The position numbers were made by a program, and so were the translations under genes. Shown here piece by piece: positions 22,103 through 35,270 of a DNA stretch of 64,000 nucleotides. How positions within the stretch are numbered: the first letter of the stretch is position 1; every line of letters begins with the position of its first letter. The DNA lies in the NCBI GenBank assembly GCA_030407085.1, contig CM059585.1:13695001-13759000 (forward strand), given 5' to 3'. Source of the DNA: Trichopria drosophilae. Its lineage: Eukaryota; Arthropoda; Insecta; Hymenoptera; Diapriidae. The notes beneath the pieces are model-generated. The model was not told where the DNA came from. It saw only the letters and a program-made list of their open reading frames with translations, and made no database searches.

Positions 22103-22352
22103 CAGTAGAGTCCCGGTATATATGCCTCGCTTCCTCGCCTTCTCCTACCGACTCCTTATATTCGTCAAAAGAAGGGGAGCGCCGCTTCTCCCACTCTCTT
22201 CAGTCGTATTACGTTCGTGATGTCACACGTGAGGGCCCAGTGCGCACGGTGGGGGGAAAGAGAGCGGCGACAGACAAATATAATGAGATGATACTGGGCA
22301 AATATGCTGGGACGTAAATATAGCGAGACGCAAATATACCGGGACTCTACTG
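22103..22352 (-). mobile_element. MITE family member E, full length
   Basis: A 250-bp copy flanked by TA on both sides with ends CAGTAGAGTCCCGG and CCGGGACTCTACTG. The core lies in the minus orientation and is partly deleted around the AGGCCCTTCCTGAGG block; the CRE-like site is TGATGTCA. Confidence 0.88.
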
Positions 22353-23840
22353 TAATATAACTTTGGGCCTCATAACTTATGAGAGGGACTGCTGTACATA
22401 TGCTTTGAAGCTTAACGTCGTTTGTTGAAATATCGGATAAACGAATCCCATTTTCGTAAATCCCAAGATGAAAGATCGCTGACGATCGTGCACGCATAAC
22501 TTGGTGAAATGTGACGATCCCTATGAATCAAGCAACCAATTGAAACATTTAAGTTCGCGAGCACGTATCGACGGTGATTTTTCTCATGTAGAAATTGCAC
22601 GTGCCGTAGCATCATTAGTCGTAATAGCTAGCGATTCGTCCATTTGCAAACTTACCGTGAAGTTTCGCTATGTCGGCGGTGTACGAGTATAATTTTCGAA
22701 AATCACTCACCTGGAACAGAAAACAGAAAAGGTAACGATTATTAACGCTTCGACGGAAAGGCGAGGCCGATTAGAAATAGATTTGAAAGCGACGCTTTTC
22801 TGTGTCGCTTCGCGGGAAAGAGGAAGCTGTCACATGACCGGAACCGAAGCGCTTTTTTGTTTCGTTCGATTGAGCGCTAATGACTCATCGATGAGGAACT
22901 GGGCAGCGCGTTGGAAACTCGTTATACGAACCTCCTGTGAATTATGTTCGCAGATTGTTGCTGTTCGTTCCACTTTCAATTCCATTTCATTTTATGATTT
23001 CGTGGATTTTCAGATTACTCGATGCTATACGTACAATAGTATATTTATTTTTAAAAATAAAATATTTCGATATTTTCGGCAGCGACTGTATTTTGTTTTA
23101 TTTCCAAACAAAGACCGAAGCACAACAAACTGCGAAGGTTATATTTCCCGCAAAGGACACAGTATACAGATCATGCCATGTTGACAAACACTAACCAGAA
23201 TAAAACAAACGGTAGAGGTTATGTCTCTGTAAAGGGCATCATATCATGAAAGACAAACAATAAATATTTCACATGAATAATGAGGCATACTGTATGAATA
23301 AATATATCAACGAACATAAAATATTATGGAAAATATAACTTATTATATAGGAATTCTATTGCATGTGATGCATGCAACATAGTTCATCAAACATTAAGGA
23401 TAAAATAATGTTTATTTATTTTTTAACGTTAAATGTTAAAATTATCTTAATAAACCAATCATGATCAATTAAATGTTTTACTTGCATTAAAAGCACATTT
23501 CTGTATGATGACGATCCTTATTTTTATATACTATCAATATTATAGTATTATTACTTTAATTATGGCAATTCGTACTGTTTGGGGCTAATTAATCATATAT
23601 CACTTTTTTCTTTATTACATTAATAAAACCTTCTGTATTATGTTTTTGAAGGAGTATATATAATGTCTTAACCTTATTTTTATACCATTTATTTATGTAA
23701 CCCCAAATGCTATTAACTATATTTATACTTTCAATAAATGTCACGTATTATGCAGGTATTTAATATGAATAAAAAACATATTTTAAATTTCAAACTTAAC
23801 CGTATTAACATAAATATTGTATTTACATACCATTATTATA
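22353..23840. other. Unassigned sequence with a short direct duplication at about 23108-23265
   Basis: Two diverged units share AAACTGCGAAGGTTATAT-type, CGCAAAGGACA-type and GACAAACA blocks about 95 bp apart. Frames of 110-133 codons at 22165-22497 and 22783-23184 have no recognisable domain; the first overlaps MITE member E. No gene is called. Confidence 0.35.
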
Positions 23841-25440
23841 CCATCTTAATACCATTTTTATATCATTTATATATGGCTTTTATACCACTTTTTATATGAG
23901 TTTTCAACTATTTGTTCGTCGGCTATCAGAATACGTCTACAACCAATAAGTTACGTTTTATTTACGTAATATGGAATACTTTCATCCATAAGTTAGATGT
24001 ATACCTTTAAAGAAAGCGGGGTATCATGGTGGTATTTGGAATGTGGTATTAAAACCAATTTTGTAATATCGTATTGCAGACATATCTTATAATCGTCTTT
24101 ATTTTACCTATATACCAGTTTTACACCATTTTTATACCATTTTCATTCCATTTTATACCATTTTTATACCATTTTATACCCTTTTATGCCATTTTATATC
24201 ATTTTATACCATTTTATACCATTTTATACCATTTTATACCATTTTATACCACCTTTATACCATTTTATACCATTTTTATATCACCTTTGTACCATTTATA
24301 TGGTGCTATATCTGGACTTGTAATAAGTCTTTACACTTTGTTACTTATCATTAGTGACAAATGGACTTCCATTAGCATACTCTTATAGGAATTTTGTGTT
24401 ATATATTTTTACCCGTGCCATAATTTACGCTTAATATATTTATGTGTAACGTAATATTATACAAATACTGTTAAATTACCTTTATATAATTTAAGGTCGC
24501 TATGTGAACTTAAAATCTGTGTAAATACTATCATTTTTTATTTTTATGTACATCAAAATTGTCACAAGGGAATTTTTGCCCATGACATAATAAATAAAAC
24601 TAACTAACTAACTAACTAATATTAGGAAAAGAAAAAATCTTCAATTTTTCGTGATGCGGTCATAATAAATTTGTTATTGATATTTTACCACGCTAATTTA
24701 GAATTATAGTCCTCGAAGTTTTATTGTATAAAAAAATTTTTTTAATGATTAACACTTTTTATTTTGTTATTCTTAGATTATATCTTAATTAAATAGATGA
24801 CTCACGAGGGTGACACATCTAGTCACCGAGACGTATCATATCAGTAAAAAATGTATTTTGACCGCATCACGAAAAATTGAAGATTTTTTCTTTTCCTAAT
24901 ATTACTTGGAACGACGGTCGACTATTTCTTCAATGAATTTATTTCATATAACTAACTAACTAACATTCTATACAATTTTTATACTACCTTTATACCATTT
25001 TAAACCATTTTTATACCACCTTTATACCATTTTATACCATTTTTATACCACCTTTATGCCATTTTTATACCACCTTTATACCATTTTTTTCGTTTAATGC
25101 CAATATACGTTAAAAAATCAATAATTGTACGTTTTATTTACGAACTCAGATGTACTATAATCCGTAGGTTATAATATTTATAGGTTATATTTATACGTTC
25201 AATAAACGATATGTATTATGTTAGTATTACACACGTATTTTATAAAACCGGACACCAATGGAAACCTTATAAATGAGTAGTAAAATCCATGTCTTTATAA
25301 CCTTTTTTTTCGTATAATATTTACATTTAATTCAAGATATTTTATTATACCTTTTATTTACGCAATCTGTACTACTGTACCCTACATAACATTCAACAAA
25401 CATTTCACTTTATGCTGTTTGAGAGATAATTACTTTACAA
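23841..25440. repeat. ATACCA minisatellite, left block
   Basis: Degenerate tandem units of 10-13 bp with consensus ATTTTATACC or ACCTTTATACC; five exact consecutive decamers sit at 24201-24250. Units are dense at 24105-24305 and 24970-25085 and sparse elsewhere. Long His/Phe/Tyr/Ile/Pro-rich frames over it are translations of the repeat. A nested inverted-repeat element interrupts the block at 24618-24904. Confidence 0.85.
24618..24904. mobile_element. MITE-like insertion with perfect 46-bp inverted repeats, nested in the ATACCA array
   Basis: Positions 24618-24663 and 24859-24904 are exact reverse complements (TAATATTAGGAAAAGAAAAA onward to CGTGATGCGGTCA). The 287-bp element has no coding capacity. 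(ACTA)n-type repeats flank it at 24599-24619 and again about 45 bp beyond the right end. Perfect arms imply a young insertion or selection on the hairpin. Confidence 0.85.
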
Positions 25441-27120
25441 ATATACCATTTTTTTACTAATTGTGAAGTTAATGTAAGTATTTAAAGGGTTAATGATGAA
25501 CCGGTTTTGTACTATCTTATACAACTATATTTGATAACCGAATATAGCACAAGATTATACCATCTTCATACGTTACTTTCGTGCAGTGTATATTTCTTAT
25601 ATTAGTACAAACACCATTGACATACTGATGACATCATTGGTCTTGAAGTTATTCTCAAAAGGTACGCAATAAGCCAATAAATCAGTCTCACTCGTCAACA
25701 TGATGGTAGCAGAGTCTGCAATTCTTAGTAACATCCTGAATTTGAGAGTCACTGTCGAGAGAACAAATGAATGAGTGTGGGCGAATGCACGACCGGGGAG
25801 CCAAATGCGCGGTAAATGAGACTCGGTGTATATTACGCGTTATATACCTACTTTACTCGGAGTGGCTTTGCGTTTCACAGGCTGTTCTCGGAAGAGGTTA
25901 GGAGGAGGTCACGTGGCCAGCTTGGGCTAGGTTGGGTCGCTTACGTATGCTCGGTATTACGATGACGAAGAAAAAAGTCGTAATATCGACGAGGAAAAGA
26001 CGCCAAGAGGAAAATTGCAAGGACGTAGAGCGTGCCGCGGAAACAAATGTACCGAGAAATATATTTGCATTGATTATATGATTTCGTTCGTCGGTATTGC
26101 GACCGTGTACTTTATAGCTTTTTATTCAGTCAATTCCAAAATGTCGCACTTGCGTTTGGATTCGATTCGTACGAAGCATTGCAATAAGCATGTTTGGATT
26201 TCATCATCGCTGATAAAAGCGATCGGTACGAAAGCAATGCGGTCGAGCACGTCAGTTTTCTTTTCGAGATTTTCCATTAATACCGAGAACTGAAAGAATC
26301 TTGTAAGCTCGGCTTGATATAAACTATCCTTTCTTTCGATCGGACATGACGTCAGAGCCGCGAGCCTTATTGCTGGAAGATGGTCTTGGACCAACCAGTA
26401 AAGTGTCGAGAAAACACCCTCATTGCTCCGTCACTTTGTCCTTGGCTGTTCTCCTTTTCCCATTTTCACATCGCGTCTCATGACTTTCGAGTTCCTAGGG
26501 TCGAGTGCCTCCCAGAGGATCGCCAGCGATCACCCGCGGGAGATTCCACGAGCCTTCGAAAACCAAGTACTCGTTCGGCGAGTCGCGATAAAACGAGAAT
26601 AAGGGAAGAGAAAAGGAACAACCACGTACGGATTATTTCGTGCGATGCGCTTCTGCTGGACCCTCCTCGGTGTTCCGGAGCAACTCCGAAGTAACGAGGA
26701 ACAAACTACTCGGCGAAATAAATAACGAGTTCGAAAACAATGGAAATGAAATATGTAGAAACCGAGAAGTGGATCACTTCGGTAAATGAGAGTTGCACTG
26801 AACTTGCGCTGTTCTCGACACTTCCGAGAAACGTAAAAGGATAAATTGGTGTGTTGTGAAATATCTGACTTCCTTTCAACTTTATTTCGCGAATATGCCC
26901 AGACGAATGTGTTAATGCCACTTGGATCTTTAAGTTAGACTTGTTTGTGCTTGAAGGTGACGTGTCTAAGGGTATTGATTTGCTATATTATAAATTGACA
27001 TTGCAAACAAGTGAAAATTATCAGTAATTCCCCTTTCAATTTTTGGTAGGATTTGCATCAAATGCATAGATGAAACAATGAATTGTCTAAGCAAACAACA
27101 ACTACACTTGTAAAAATAGA
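25441..27120. other. Single-copy-looking DNA between the two ATACCA blocks
   Basis: Base composition rises in G and C from about 25740 to 26700. Frames of 90-104 codons at 26015-26694 lie on both strands and show no domain, signal peptide or splice structure I can support. This may be conserved non-coding DNA or contain unrecognised exons. Confidence 0.35.
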
Positions 27121-29040
27121 GCTCGTGTTTTTTTATCTGTATGCCATTTTTATATCAGTTTTTTATCAGTTTTATACTATTTTTTATGCCATTTTTATAC
27201 AGCTTTTATATCATTTTATACTATTCTTATACGATTTTATACCATTCTTATACCATTTTTTAAAATAAGATTTCATTTTATTCATTTAATTCATTTTATA
27301 CTAATATTATACTATTTTTATACCATTTTCATACCAACTACGATTTTATACCATTCTTATACCATTTTTTATAATACGATTTTATACCATTCTTATACCA
27401 TTTTTTATAATACGATTTTATATAATTCTTATACCATTTTATAACATCTTATCCCATGTTATATCATTTTATACTATTCGTATACCACTTGTATACCATT
27501 TTTTATACCATTTCTATACCATTTTTATATCATTTTTATACCATTTTATATCATTTTACACTATTCTTATACTATTTTTATCCGATTTTATACCATTTTA
27601 TGTCATGTTATCCCATTTTTGTACCATTTATATATCGAATTTATACCATTTTTCGCCTACTTGTAGAATACATCCGGAAGCAATAATTTTCTGAACTTTT
27701 ATATACGTAATCTAGTACACCATTTTTATACCACGTTTATACCATTTTATACCATTTTTATACCATTTTTATACCGTTTTTATACCATTTTTATAACATT
27801 TTGATGCCACTTTTATACCATTTTTATACCACTTTTACACCATTTAAATATCGATTTTATACGATTTTTATACCAGTTTTCTACTACTGGTAGAATTCAT
27901 CCGCAAGCAATGTTTTTCTGAGATTTTATATACCTAATCTAAAATTCTGTCAACTATCAGCTAGATATAAAATGTATTTTATTTAATATTTTATATCATT
28001 TAATACCATTCTTGTATCATTTTTATACCATTTTATATCATTATGTCCCATTTTCATACCATTTTATATTATTTTATACCATTTGTGAATCGATTTTATA
28101 AGATTTTTATACCATTTTTCGTCTACTGGTGGAATACATCCGGAAGCCAGAATTTTCTAAACTTTTAAATACGTAACCTAGAATTCTGTAATCCGACAGC
28201 TAGATACAAAATATGGATATAAAACGTATTTTATAAAACCGCATTGCTGGCGTAAACTTAGAATCGTTTCTATTTTACCTATATACCACTTTTATACCAC
28301 TTTATACCATTTTTATACCATTTTTCTACCATTTTTATATCATTTTTATATTTTTTTTATACCATTTTTCGTCTACTGGTGGAATACATCCGGAAGCCAG
28401 AATTTTCTAAACTTTTAAATACGTAACCTAGAATTCTGTAATCCGACAGCTAGATACAAAATATGGATATAAAACGTATTTTATAAAACCGCATTGCTGG
28501 CGTAAACTTAGAATCGTTTCTATTTTACCTATATACCACTTTTATACCACTTTATACCATTTTTCTACCATTTTTCTACCATTTTTATATCATTTTTATA
28601 TTTTTTTATAGCATTTTTATATCATTTTATACTATTCTTATACTATTCTTATACGGTTTTATACCATTTTATATCATGTTATATCGAATTTATACGATAT
28701 TTATACAATTTTTCGGCTACTGGTAGAATACACCCGGAAGCAATAATTTTGTGAGCTTTTATATACGTAATCTAGATCTCTGTAACCCGACAGCTAGATA
28801 TAAAATATAGATGTAAAACGTGTTTTATAAAACCGCATTACTGGCGGTTAACGTACATTATTTTACTCATATACCAATTATATACCATTTTTATCATTTT
28901 ATCCCATGTTATATCATTTTATACCCTTCTTAAACCATTTTTATACCATTATATATCTTTTTATCCCATGTTAGATAATTGTATACGATTTAATATCATT
29001 TTATATCATTTTTATACCATTTTTTATATTTATTTGCGAG
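27121..29040. repeat. ATACCA minisatellite, right block, with higher-order structure
   Basis: The same short ATTTTTATACC-type units fill this block. On top of them a longer unit of about 95-150 bp recurs, starting CTACTGGTAGAATACATCCG and continuing through GACAGCTAGATA and ACCGCATT-CTGGCG, at about 27654, 27885, 28121, 28371 and 28715. This gives higher-order spacings of about 231, 236, 250 and 344 bp. The array is non-coding. Confidence 0.85.
28111..28610. repeat. Near-identical 250-bp tandem duplication within the satellite
   Basis: 28111-28360 is repeated at 28361-28610 with only a few differences, mostly near the right end, much less divergence than between the other higher-order units. 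It records a recent unequal exchange or replication slippage, or an assembly duplication. Confidence 0.88.
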
Positions 29041-31960
29041 CGTATTATATGCTGTAAAAGCAGCATAAAATATATTGCCACAATAACTGATATTCTTTAT
29101 CATATCATTTTTATTTGCCTTTTATAGACATATTACGTAAATATTACATCCTAGTTATGTCACATTGTTCTGTCACCGTGACATACGTATTACTTACAAT
29201 GTGTCGGGCATTCTGGAGTCCAGGTACTCCCCATACGCCCTACAATTGTCATAACTGTTACTTAGGAAGAAACAGTTGTGACATAATGTTTACATACCTG
29301 TGCCAAATCTGTGTTGACTGGGAACCATCTCATATCCACTAACGAGTAGGAATGCAATGATTAAACTGTAATGGTATCAGGAATGACAATAAGAATGAAT
29401 AATAACATAATAGATGGTTATGAAACGGACACAAAGATGACACAAAGAATGAAAAATTCCTTGATGATGATCCTTTATTACTTTGGCACCAGGACAAAAT
29501 CCAATTACTTCAATTTCTCCGGTTGGCTTTTTGTCTCCAGAAGTTTTCTTTAATATTCTTAAGGAGTGTCCTCAAAATTACGAATCTGGAGGGCAGTACG
29601 AAAGAATTAAAGGAAATTTGCATGCGAAGAATGGCCTAGCGGAAAGAGCAAAACCGAATTCAGGAATACAGAGCATGTCAGGGCGATCGTAAGACGCCGG
29701 CCGTTCTTCTTAAATGTTACGGTGGCACGGGGCGTAATACGTCTAGAAAGTATGACTAATGCACCGAATAGAATAAATCTGTTCTGCGTGCTTACTTTTG
29801 GCAGCGTTCCCATTTCGGCGAAGATTCGCCGATGGAGAAAATACTGTTTCGTGGTCGTTTGAATTATTTGCCTCGACTGTCAACGTTCGCCTATTCCAGA
29901 AAGCGATGTCCGGGATTCGAAATTAAATTTCGGGTACCTTCTGTCTTCATAATTTTGCGCGAACCAACGAAAATAAATAACGTTCCTGGAAGGATGGTTC
30001 GAATTCGAAGATCCAGCAGTAATACGTTATAAATGATACACTCGCCAGCTCGAAACATATGAGTGAAAATCGACCTTTTAACGTGGCAAATTGACAAAAT
30101 GATCGACAAATGTCTGGGAATATGGAATTCCTAACAAGGTCAGGCTATTATTAGTCATCCCTGACTTTTTGTCACGACAGGCCCAGGATGGAAGCGTTAA
30201 TTGTAAGGCTTCTGCTAAATTCCTAACGGCGGTACAGTAGGATTTCAGTGCAATTTCAAAGCGCACTGGGACACGAAATCATGCGACTGAAATCCTGTAA
30301 TGCCGCAGCCTGCAGGTATCTCTGGCATTATCCGTCCGCGCATCAGGAGTGGCCTGGAACCCGGCAGCCCCTTGTAATTAAACGTGGCATTATCGTCAGT
30401 TACGATGTTTAATTGCCTACACGATCACCATCTGCATCGGATCAGGGCGGGAATCTCGCCTCGACATTGCCACAGAATGCGGCTTCCATAGTGCGTCATC
30501 TGCATAAATGCGAATGCGCTAGATAATTGTGAGCGATTCTTTATGAGGGATCAATTGTTTTGGTTAACGATCTCAAGATGGATGTCAGAAACCGTCCTCT
30601 ACATTTTTAATGATCCTTATAAAAAGTTATAGCTAGTATAAGTACCGTGATCAATGAGAAATGCTTTTCAGTGCAAACTGTAGATCAAGCTTAATTTACG
30701 ACCTCAATAAGACGCTAAACGGTGCGGCATGATCAGTAGAGTATATAGAATTGTCCGAACCGTTTAACGCGTAATAATAAAGATTTTACAAGCGTGCATT
30801 ATTTTTCTCCGTCGTTGCTTGCGCGTAAATCTACCTCGGAGGGAATGAAGTTCTGAATGTGATTTACCGATTCTTTTGTCTGTGCGACTTACATTTAAAT
30901 GGTATTTGTTGTCTTTCTTTACAGAAGAGTGCCTAGAATTTTAATTGCCTGTCGACGAAGATCTTTGCTTTTGCCTGGAACAAAGCAAAATCACCGACAC
31001 CGATGTCCGTCGGACAATGGAAACATTGTTCCAGAAGTTGCGATTTGAGAGCGACGTTAACAGTGATCGTTCGCTCGAAAATGAAGCGCGCATAACAAGA
31101 ACGAGGTCTTGAAAGACGAAGACAAAGTTTCTGGTAGTCTCCCAGAGAACTTTGATAGTCCCCTAAAATTAATCGGTGGAGAACCAAAAGTTCCCCAAAA
31201 TCTCGTCCCAGAACGTCGTTAATCCCCCATTCCCAGTTTTCCGCAAAATGAGAAACGGACAGATGGTCCCCTGTTGTTCTCCAGCGATTAAATCCAGTGG
31301 AAGCTGCGGAACGTTGATTGAATTCGTGCGAAGGAAAACGTCACCGTGCGATGACCCGGGTACGGGTAAACCTAATGTACATAACGACCCGTCCACCTTA
31401 TCGATGGAAAATATAACGTGAAAAGCGGAAGAAGCGACGTTCCATGCGGCTATTCCATTTTAGAGCAATTATCGGTTTATTTAATCGAACTAGTAATTGG
31501 GATAGTCCGTAACCGTGTTCGGCAATCCCCGCTTCAAAACCGGACCGAGCGTGCACGTTCGACGGACGCGATTAAATCGGTCCATTTGCGCAATGTCTGC
31601 CGCTGCATTAAAACATCCTTACCGACGATGGGCACAATTTCAATTATGATTTCAATTACGATTCCGATTCGCTCGTATCTCGACGAGTGGTACTCGCGAT
31701 TCGCGGAAATGACTGATGAAAAGGGGCCGAAGTTTCGATTTCCTACGTTACCTTTTCGCTCGGGGATGCCCAGCTACGCTTAATGAATCCCTACATTTTT
31801 TTTAGCGATAATTGGTCACCTTTTTTCGAATTTAGACGTCAATCTGCAAGTTTCGAAGCGTTAAATTTGCAATCAATCACAGCGATCCGAACAGATTACG
31901 TTTGGATTTTTTGAGTTTGATGCTACGCCGATTAGTAATGTGATTGGAATTTTCTAAACA
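29041..31960. other. Single-copy-looking DNA, no gene recognised
   Basis: Composition is more balanced here (about 29600-31780) and open frames of 60-121 codons are present on both strands, the longest at 31418-31783. None shows a known motif, and none continues across a plausible GT-AG boundary that I could confirm. The stretch could hold regulatory DNA. Confidence 0.35.
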
Positions 31961-32560
31961 TTGAGATTACAAACGTTTTATACGTTTAATATACCTTCAT
32001 CACACATTAGTTTGATTTATAAATATTAAAGAGGTAAATGTTTAGAGGCAAAAAGCATTAAAGTGTCAAATATACGGTTTTTATACGCATATGTAATACG
32101 ACACGTCCATTTAAAACGTATAATAAACGTATAATACATTTCATAAATATATGTATCTGAATAATATTTCGGTTATGAAAAATATTTATAAATTAATTTT
32201 ATATATATTTAACTAATACGTTAATAAAACGTAAATGAACTTCATTACGCGTATTTTTATCGTTGTACGATATACGTTTGAAAACTCTGGACTATGGTAT
32301 GTTTATAAAATGTAATTAAAAATTATGCAATATTCGTTCATCAAATACGTTAATAATACGTTGAACATATACTAGATTTAAACCGGCAATTTTGAAACGT
32401 TTCGTATGCATTTAAACGCTTATTAAACGATTGTTAATCGACTGGAATACACTTTTAAAACCATGTAAAACATATCAAAACTAGCTTAATCCATCATCGG
32501 CAAGTCGTTACCACCTTTAAACGTTTATTAAACGTTAAAATACAAAATTCATATTTTAAA
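31961..32560. repeat. AT-rich tract with recurrent ACGTTTATTAAACG-like palindromic motifs
   Basis: Motifs such as ACGTATAATAAACG, AACGCTTATTAAACG and ACGTTTATTAAACG recur with irregular spacing, and similar ones lie at about 35600-36000. This looks like a highly degenerate short tandem repeat related in style to the ATACCA array. Confidence 0.4.
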
Positions 32561-33600
32561 AGTAGTGGGAAATTATTTCGTTAACATTTGTCAATTTGAT
32601 TCTAATTACCCAGAAATGATCTGCATTTAAATCTACCGACATTTATAAATCTCAAATTATCTCCAGTATTTTAAATCGTCATAATTGAATCAGAAGATCT
32701 ACCGAGTTTAATCTCATTAATTCAGTTTTTCTTTCTAATTTTGTCAGAAATTCAGAAATAGATCCCTCTCGATTCTAAATTTGCAATCATGAACGACATA
32801 ACATAAAACTTAAATTTTCTCTCTCGGAGGTAATACAATATTTTTTAAACGGTTATAACGGAAAAAGGAATTTGATAGTGAGATTAATTTGAACGTCACT
32901 TTTAATAAATCTAAAACGATATTTCTCATGCATTACTTTTAATATTTTGTGCATAAAATGTGTCGAAAGAGGCGTTTTAAATAACAATATTTTCTTAGTG
33001 TAAAACCGAGTGTCGTTTTCCGTTTGATGTTTAATGTTCAACATTGGATTTATTCGACAGTAGCCAGGACGAGACGCAAAAGGAGCCTGGCAAAGCGGGC
33101 AGTCTTTGCCATGGTGGTCATCCGTCAGTTTACTCGACCTACTCCAAAAGGACTCGTTAAGCACGACAGCGCTTTAAATATTTTCTATGTAGTTTTCCCT
33201 TTTACACACGGCCCTTTATATGCAAACGACTTGCACAGCATTCAATGCGCCAAGAAATGCAAATATTGTTGGAAATTCAAAATTAAAATCACATTGCGTA
33301 TGTTATTTCGTCATGAATTGGACGTTGAAACGATGCTGGCCGCTTTAAACGCAAGAATCTGATAATGATGTATAGCTAAAATGTTTATAAAATGAAATAT
33401 TTCATCTGTAAAAGTAAAAATATAAACTTTTTTTTTTAAATTCTTTACTTTGATGTTACTTAATACTTTACGCGTATTGTACACTATTTTCCTTTGAGAT
33501 CAACATTCTATTTATTAATGTTTATTAACGTTTTAAAAAATAGTAAAAATATTACTTTGTACGGAAAAACAAACAATTTTGCATACCTACAATTATACTA
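32561..33600. other. Unassigned sequence
   Basis: A 112-codon plus frame at 33024-33362 has no recognisable domain. No gene is called. Confidence 0.35.
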
Positions 33601-33867
33601 CACTAGAGTTAGTGTATAATTGCGTCTCACTATATTTATGTTGCAGCATATTGGTCCTGTTCCCTCTCGTTATACATTACCTGTCACCAATCTCTTTTTG
33701 CCCCACTTTGTGGTCTGGGGCCTCAGGAAGGGCCTGCTATGACGTCACAAAGATAGCACGCCCGAGGGGAGTGGGAGAAGCGACGCTCCCCTTCTTTTGG
33801 TAAATATAACATGAGACGGGAAGAGAAGACATAGAACCAAGTGGGTAAATATACCAGGACTCTACTG
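33601..33867 (+). mobile_element. MITE family member F, full length
   Basis: A 267-bp copy with a degenerate left end CACTAGAGT and a good right end GGACTCTACTG, flanked by TA. The core GGGGCCTCAGGAAGGGCCT is intact and TGACGTCA lies at 33740-33747. Confidence 0.85.
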
Positions 33868-33905
33868 TATTACAATTACGATTGTACAATAAAATACTGA
33901 TACCA

Positions 33906-34651
33906 CTCGGTGAGGCTGGATTAAGATTAAAACCAAAATTCTGATTTCAGATCATTTAACTCTAAAACGAAAAAAAAAAGTTAAGTGATTTTTATTTACA
34001 GCGCACTCAATTTTTCCAAATTATTTTGGCGATTAATAGCGGTTTTTTTTATTTTTTTTAGTTCTCTTCCTTTTTTTTAAATGATATTTATCGGTAAATT
34101 AAGGCGGTTAGAATATTGCAAATTTAGTTAGAAAAATTCACAATTTTGTTAAGACGGTAAAGAAGAAAACTGATTACATAGTTTGATTAATTTGAAAATT
34201 CAATATAGCATGCAACGGTATACAATATTGTGTATGTTAATAATTAAATGTATTAAGTGGTATTTATCATTGTAATACATGTATATAATTAAACATTTGA
34301 ATGTTATAATTAGTTTGTCCGAGTAATCAAAACACTCGTCTATTTAGTTAACTTTACTAAATATTTTATCAGTTATTAAGTATTTGAAAACGTTCATGAC
34401 ACTTTAAGGAAGAGGTTAAACAAAATAAAACAAAAATAAAACAAAATAAAAGGTTAAACACCGCCTACATATTTTAAACCAAATAATAGCTATTAATCGC
34501 CAAAAAAATCGAAAAAATTGAGCTTACTTAAAAAACCGCCTAACGATATTATTAAATTAAAATTTTTCCAATTTAAAAAGAAAAACAGATATCTGTAAAA
34601 AACCTTAAGTCGGAGGACTTTTAAGATTATACTTAATCGAGCCTCGCCCTG
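33906..34651. mobile_element. Foldback-type element with two blocks of inverted repeats
   Basis: The outer block GGTGAGGCTGGATTAAGATT (about 33908) is matched in inverse at about 34620-34650 (GGCGAGGCTCGATTAAG). A second block, CTCAATTTTTCCAAATTATT followed by TTGGCGATTAATAGC (about 34004-34045), is matched in inverse at about 34478-34525. The middle is AT-rich. There is no coding capacity and the superfamily is unknown. It lies 38 bp right of MITE member F. Confidence 0.6.
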
Positions 34652-34804
34652 ACCAATATACAAAAAACTAATAACAAATAAGATGTCTTTATTTTTACCA
34701 GGTTACTTAATTTGTGTGCAAAAACTAAGTCTTGATTATAATTTGCAGCATTTTTAAATTGTTTCGTGGAATCCCAAATCTTCAACAAAAGTTCATTTAT
34801 TATA

Positions 34805-35270
34805 AACTTTTTAACCCTTTGTGTCACACTGATTACGAATCCAAGTTCCGAAGTCAGAATTTTGTCATTCAAAATGGCAGATCTAATACGGCAGATAAAA
34901 ATTTAAAATTTTCATGGAATTCGAGAGAATTCAGTATTTGGAGGTTCAGAATCAGAATGTTTAGTTGGTGATTTTAAATTTGAAATTATGAACTCGAATA
35001 CCTGATCAATGATCTCAAAAACTATAAAATATAGATTTTTGCTTAATTCAATATAATTTTCACAATTTTTTATCCACCATATTAAATCCACCATTTAGAA
35101 TTTCCAAATTCTGACTTCGGAGTCATAATCGCCGACTTGGAACACCTTTAAATACAGAGGTCTGTCTAAGCCAATGTAGATTTAAAATTTTTGTTTAAAA
35201 AAAATTTTTGTTAAAAAAAATCCGGTTTCAGATTCGTGATCAGTGACACAAAAAACGCATAAATCATAAC
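34805..35270. mobile_element. Inverted-repeat element containing CCGCCATTTT-type monomers
   Basis: The left end (about 34808-34850: TAACCCTTTGTGTCACACTG then ATTACGAATCC) is matched by the inverse of GATTCGTGATCAGTGACACA at about 35231-35250. Inside are monomers of the same family as at 10630 and 52700. No protein is encoded. Confidence 0.55.

Noticed and set aside
24074..24388. 104-codon frame rich in His, Phe, Tyr, Ile and Pro
   Set aside because: Pure translation of the ATTTTATACC minisatellite; the frames at 27083-27268 and 27456-27686 are the same.
23841..29040. CRISPR-like array
   Set aside because: Units are short, degenerate and contiguous without unique spacers, and the DNA is eukaryotic in character.
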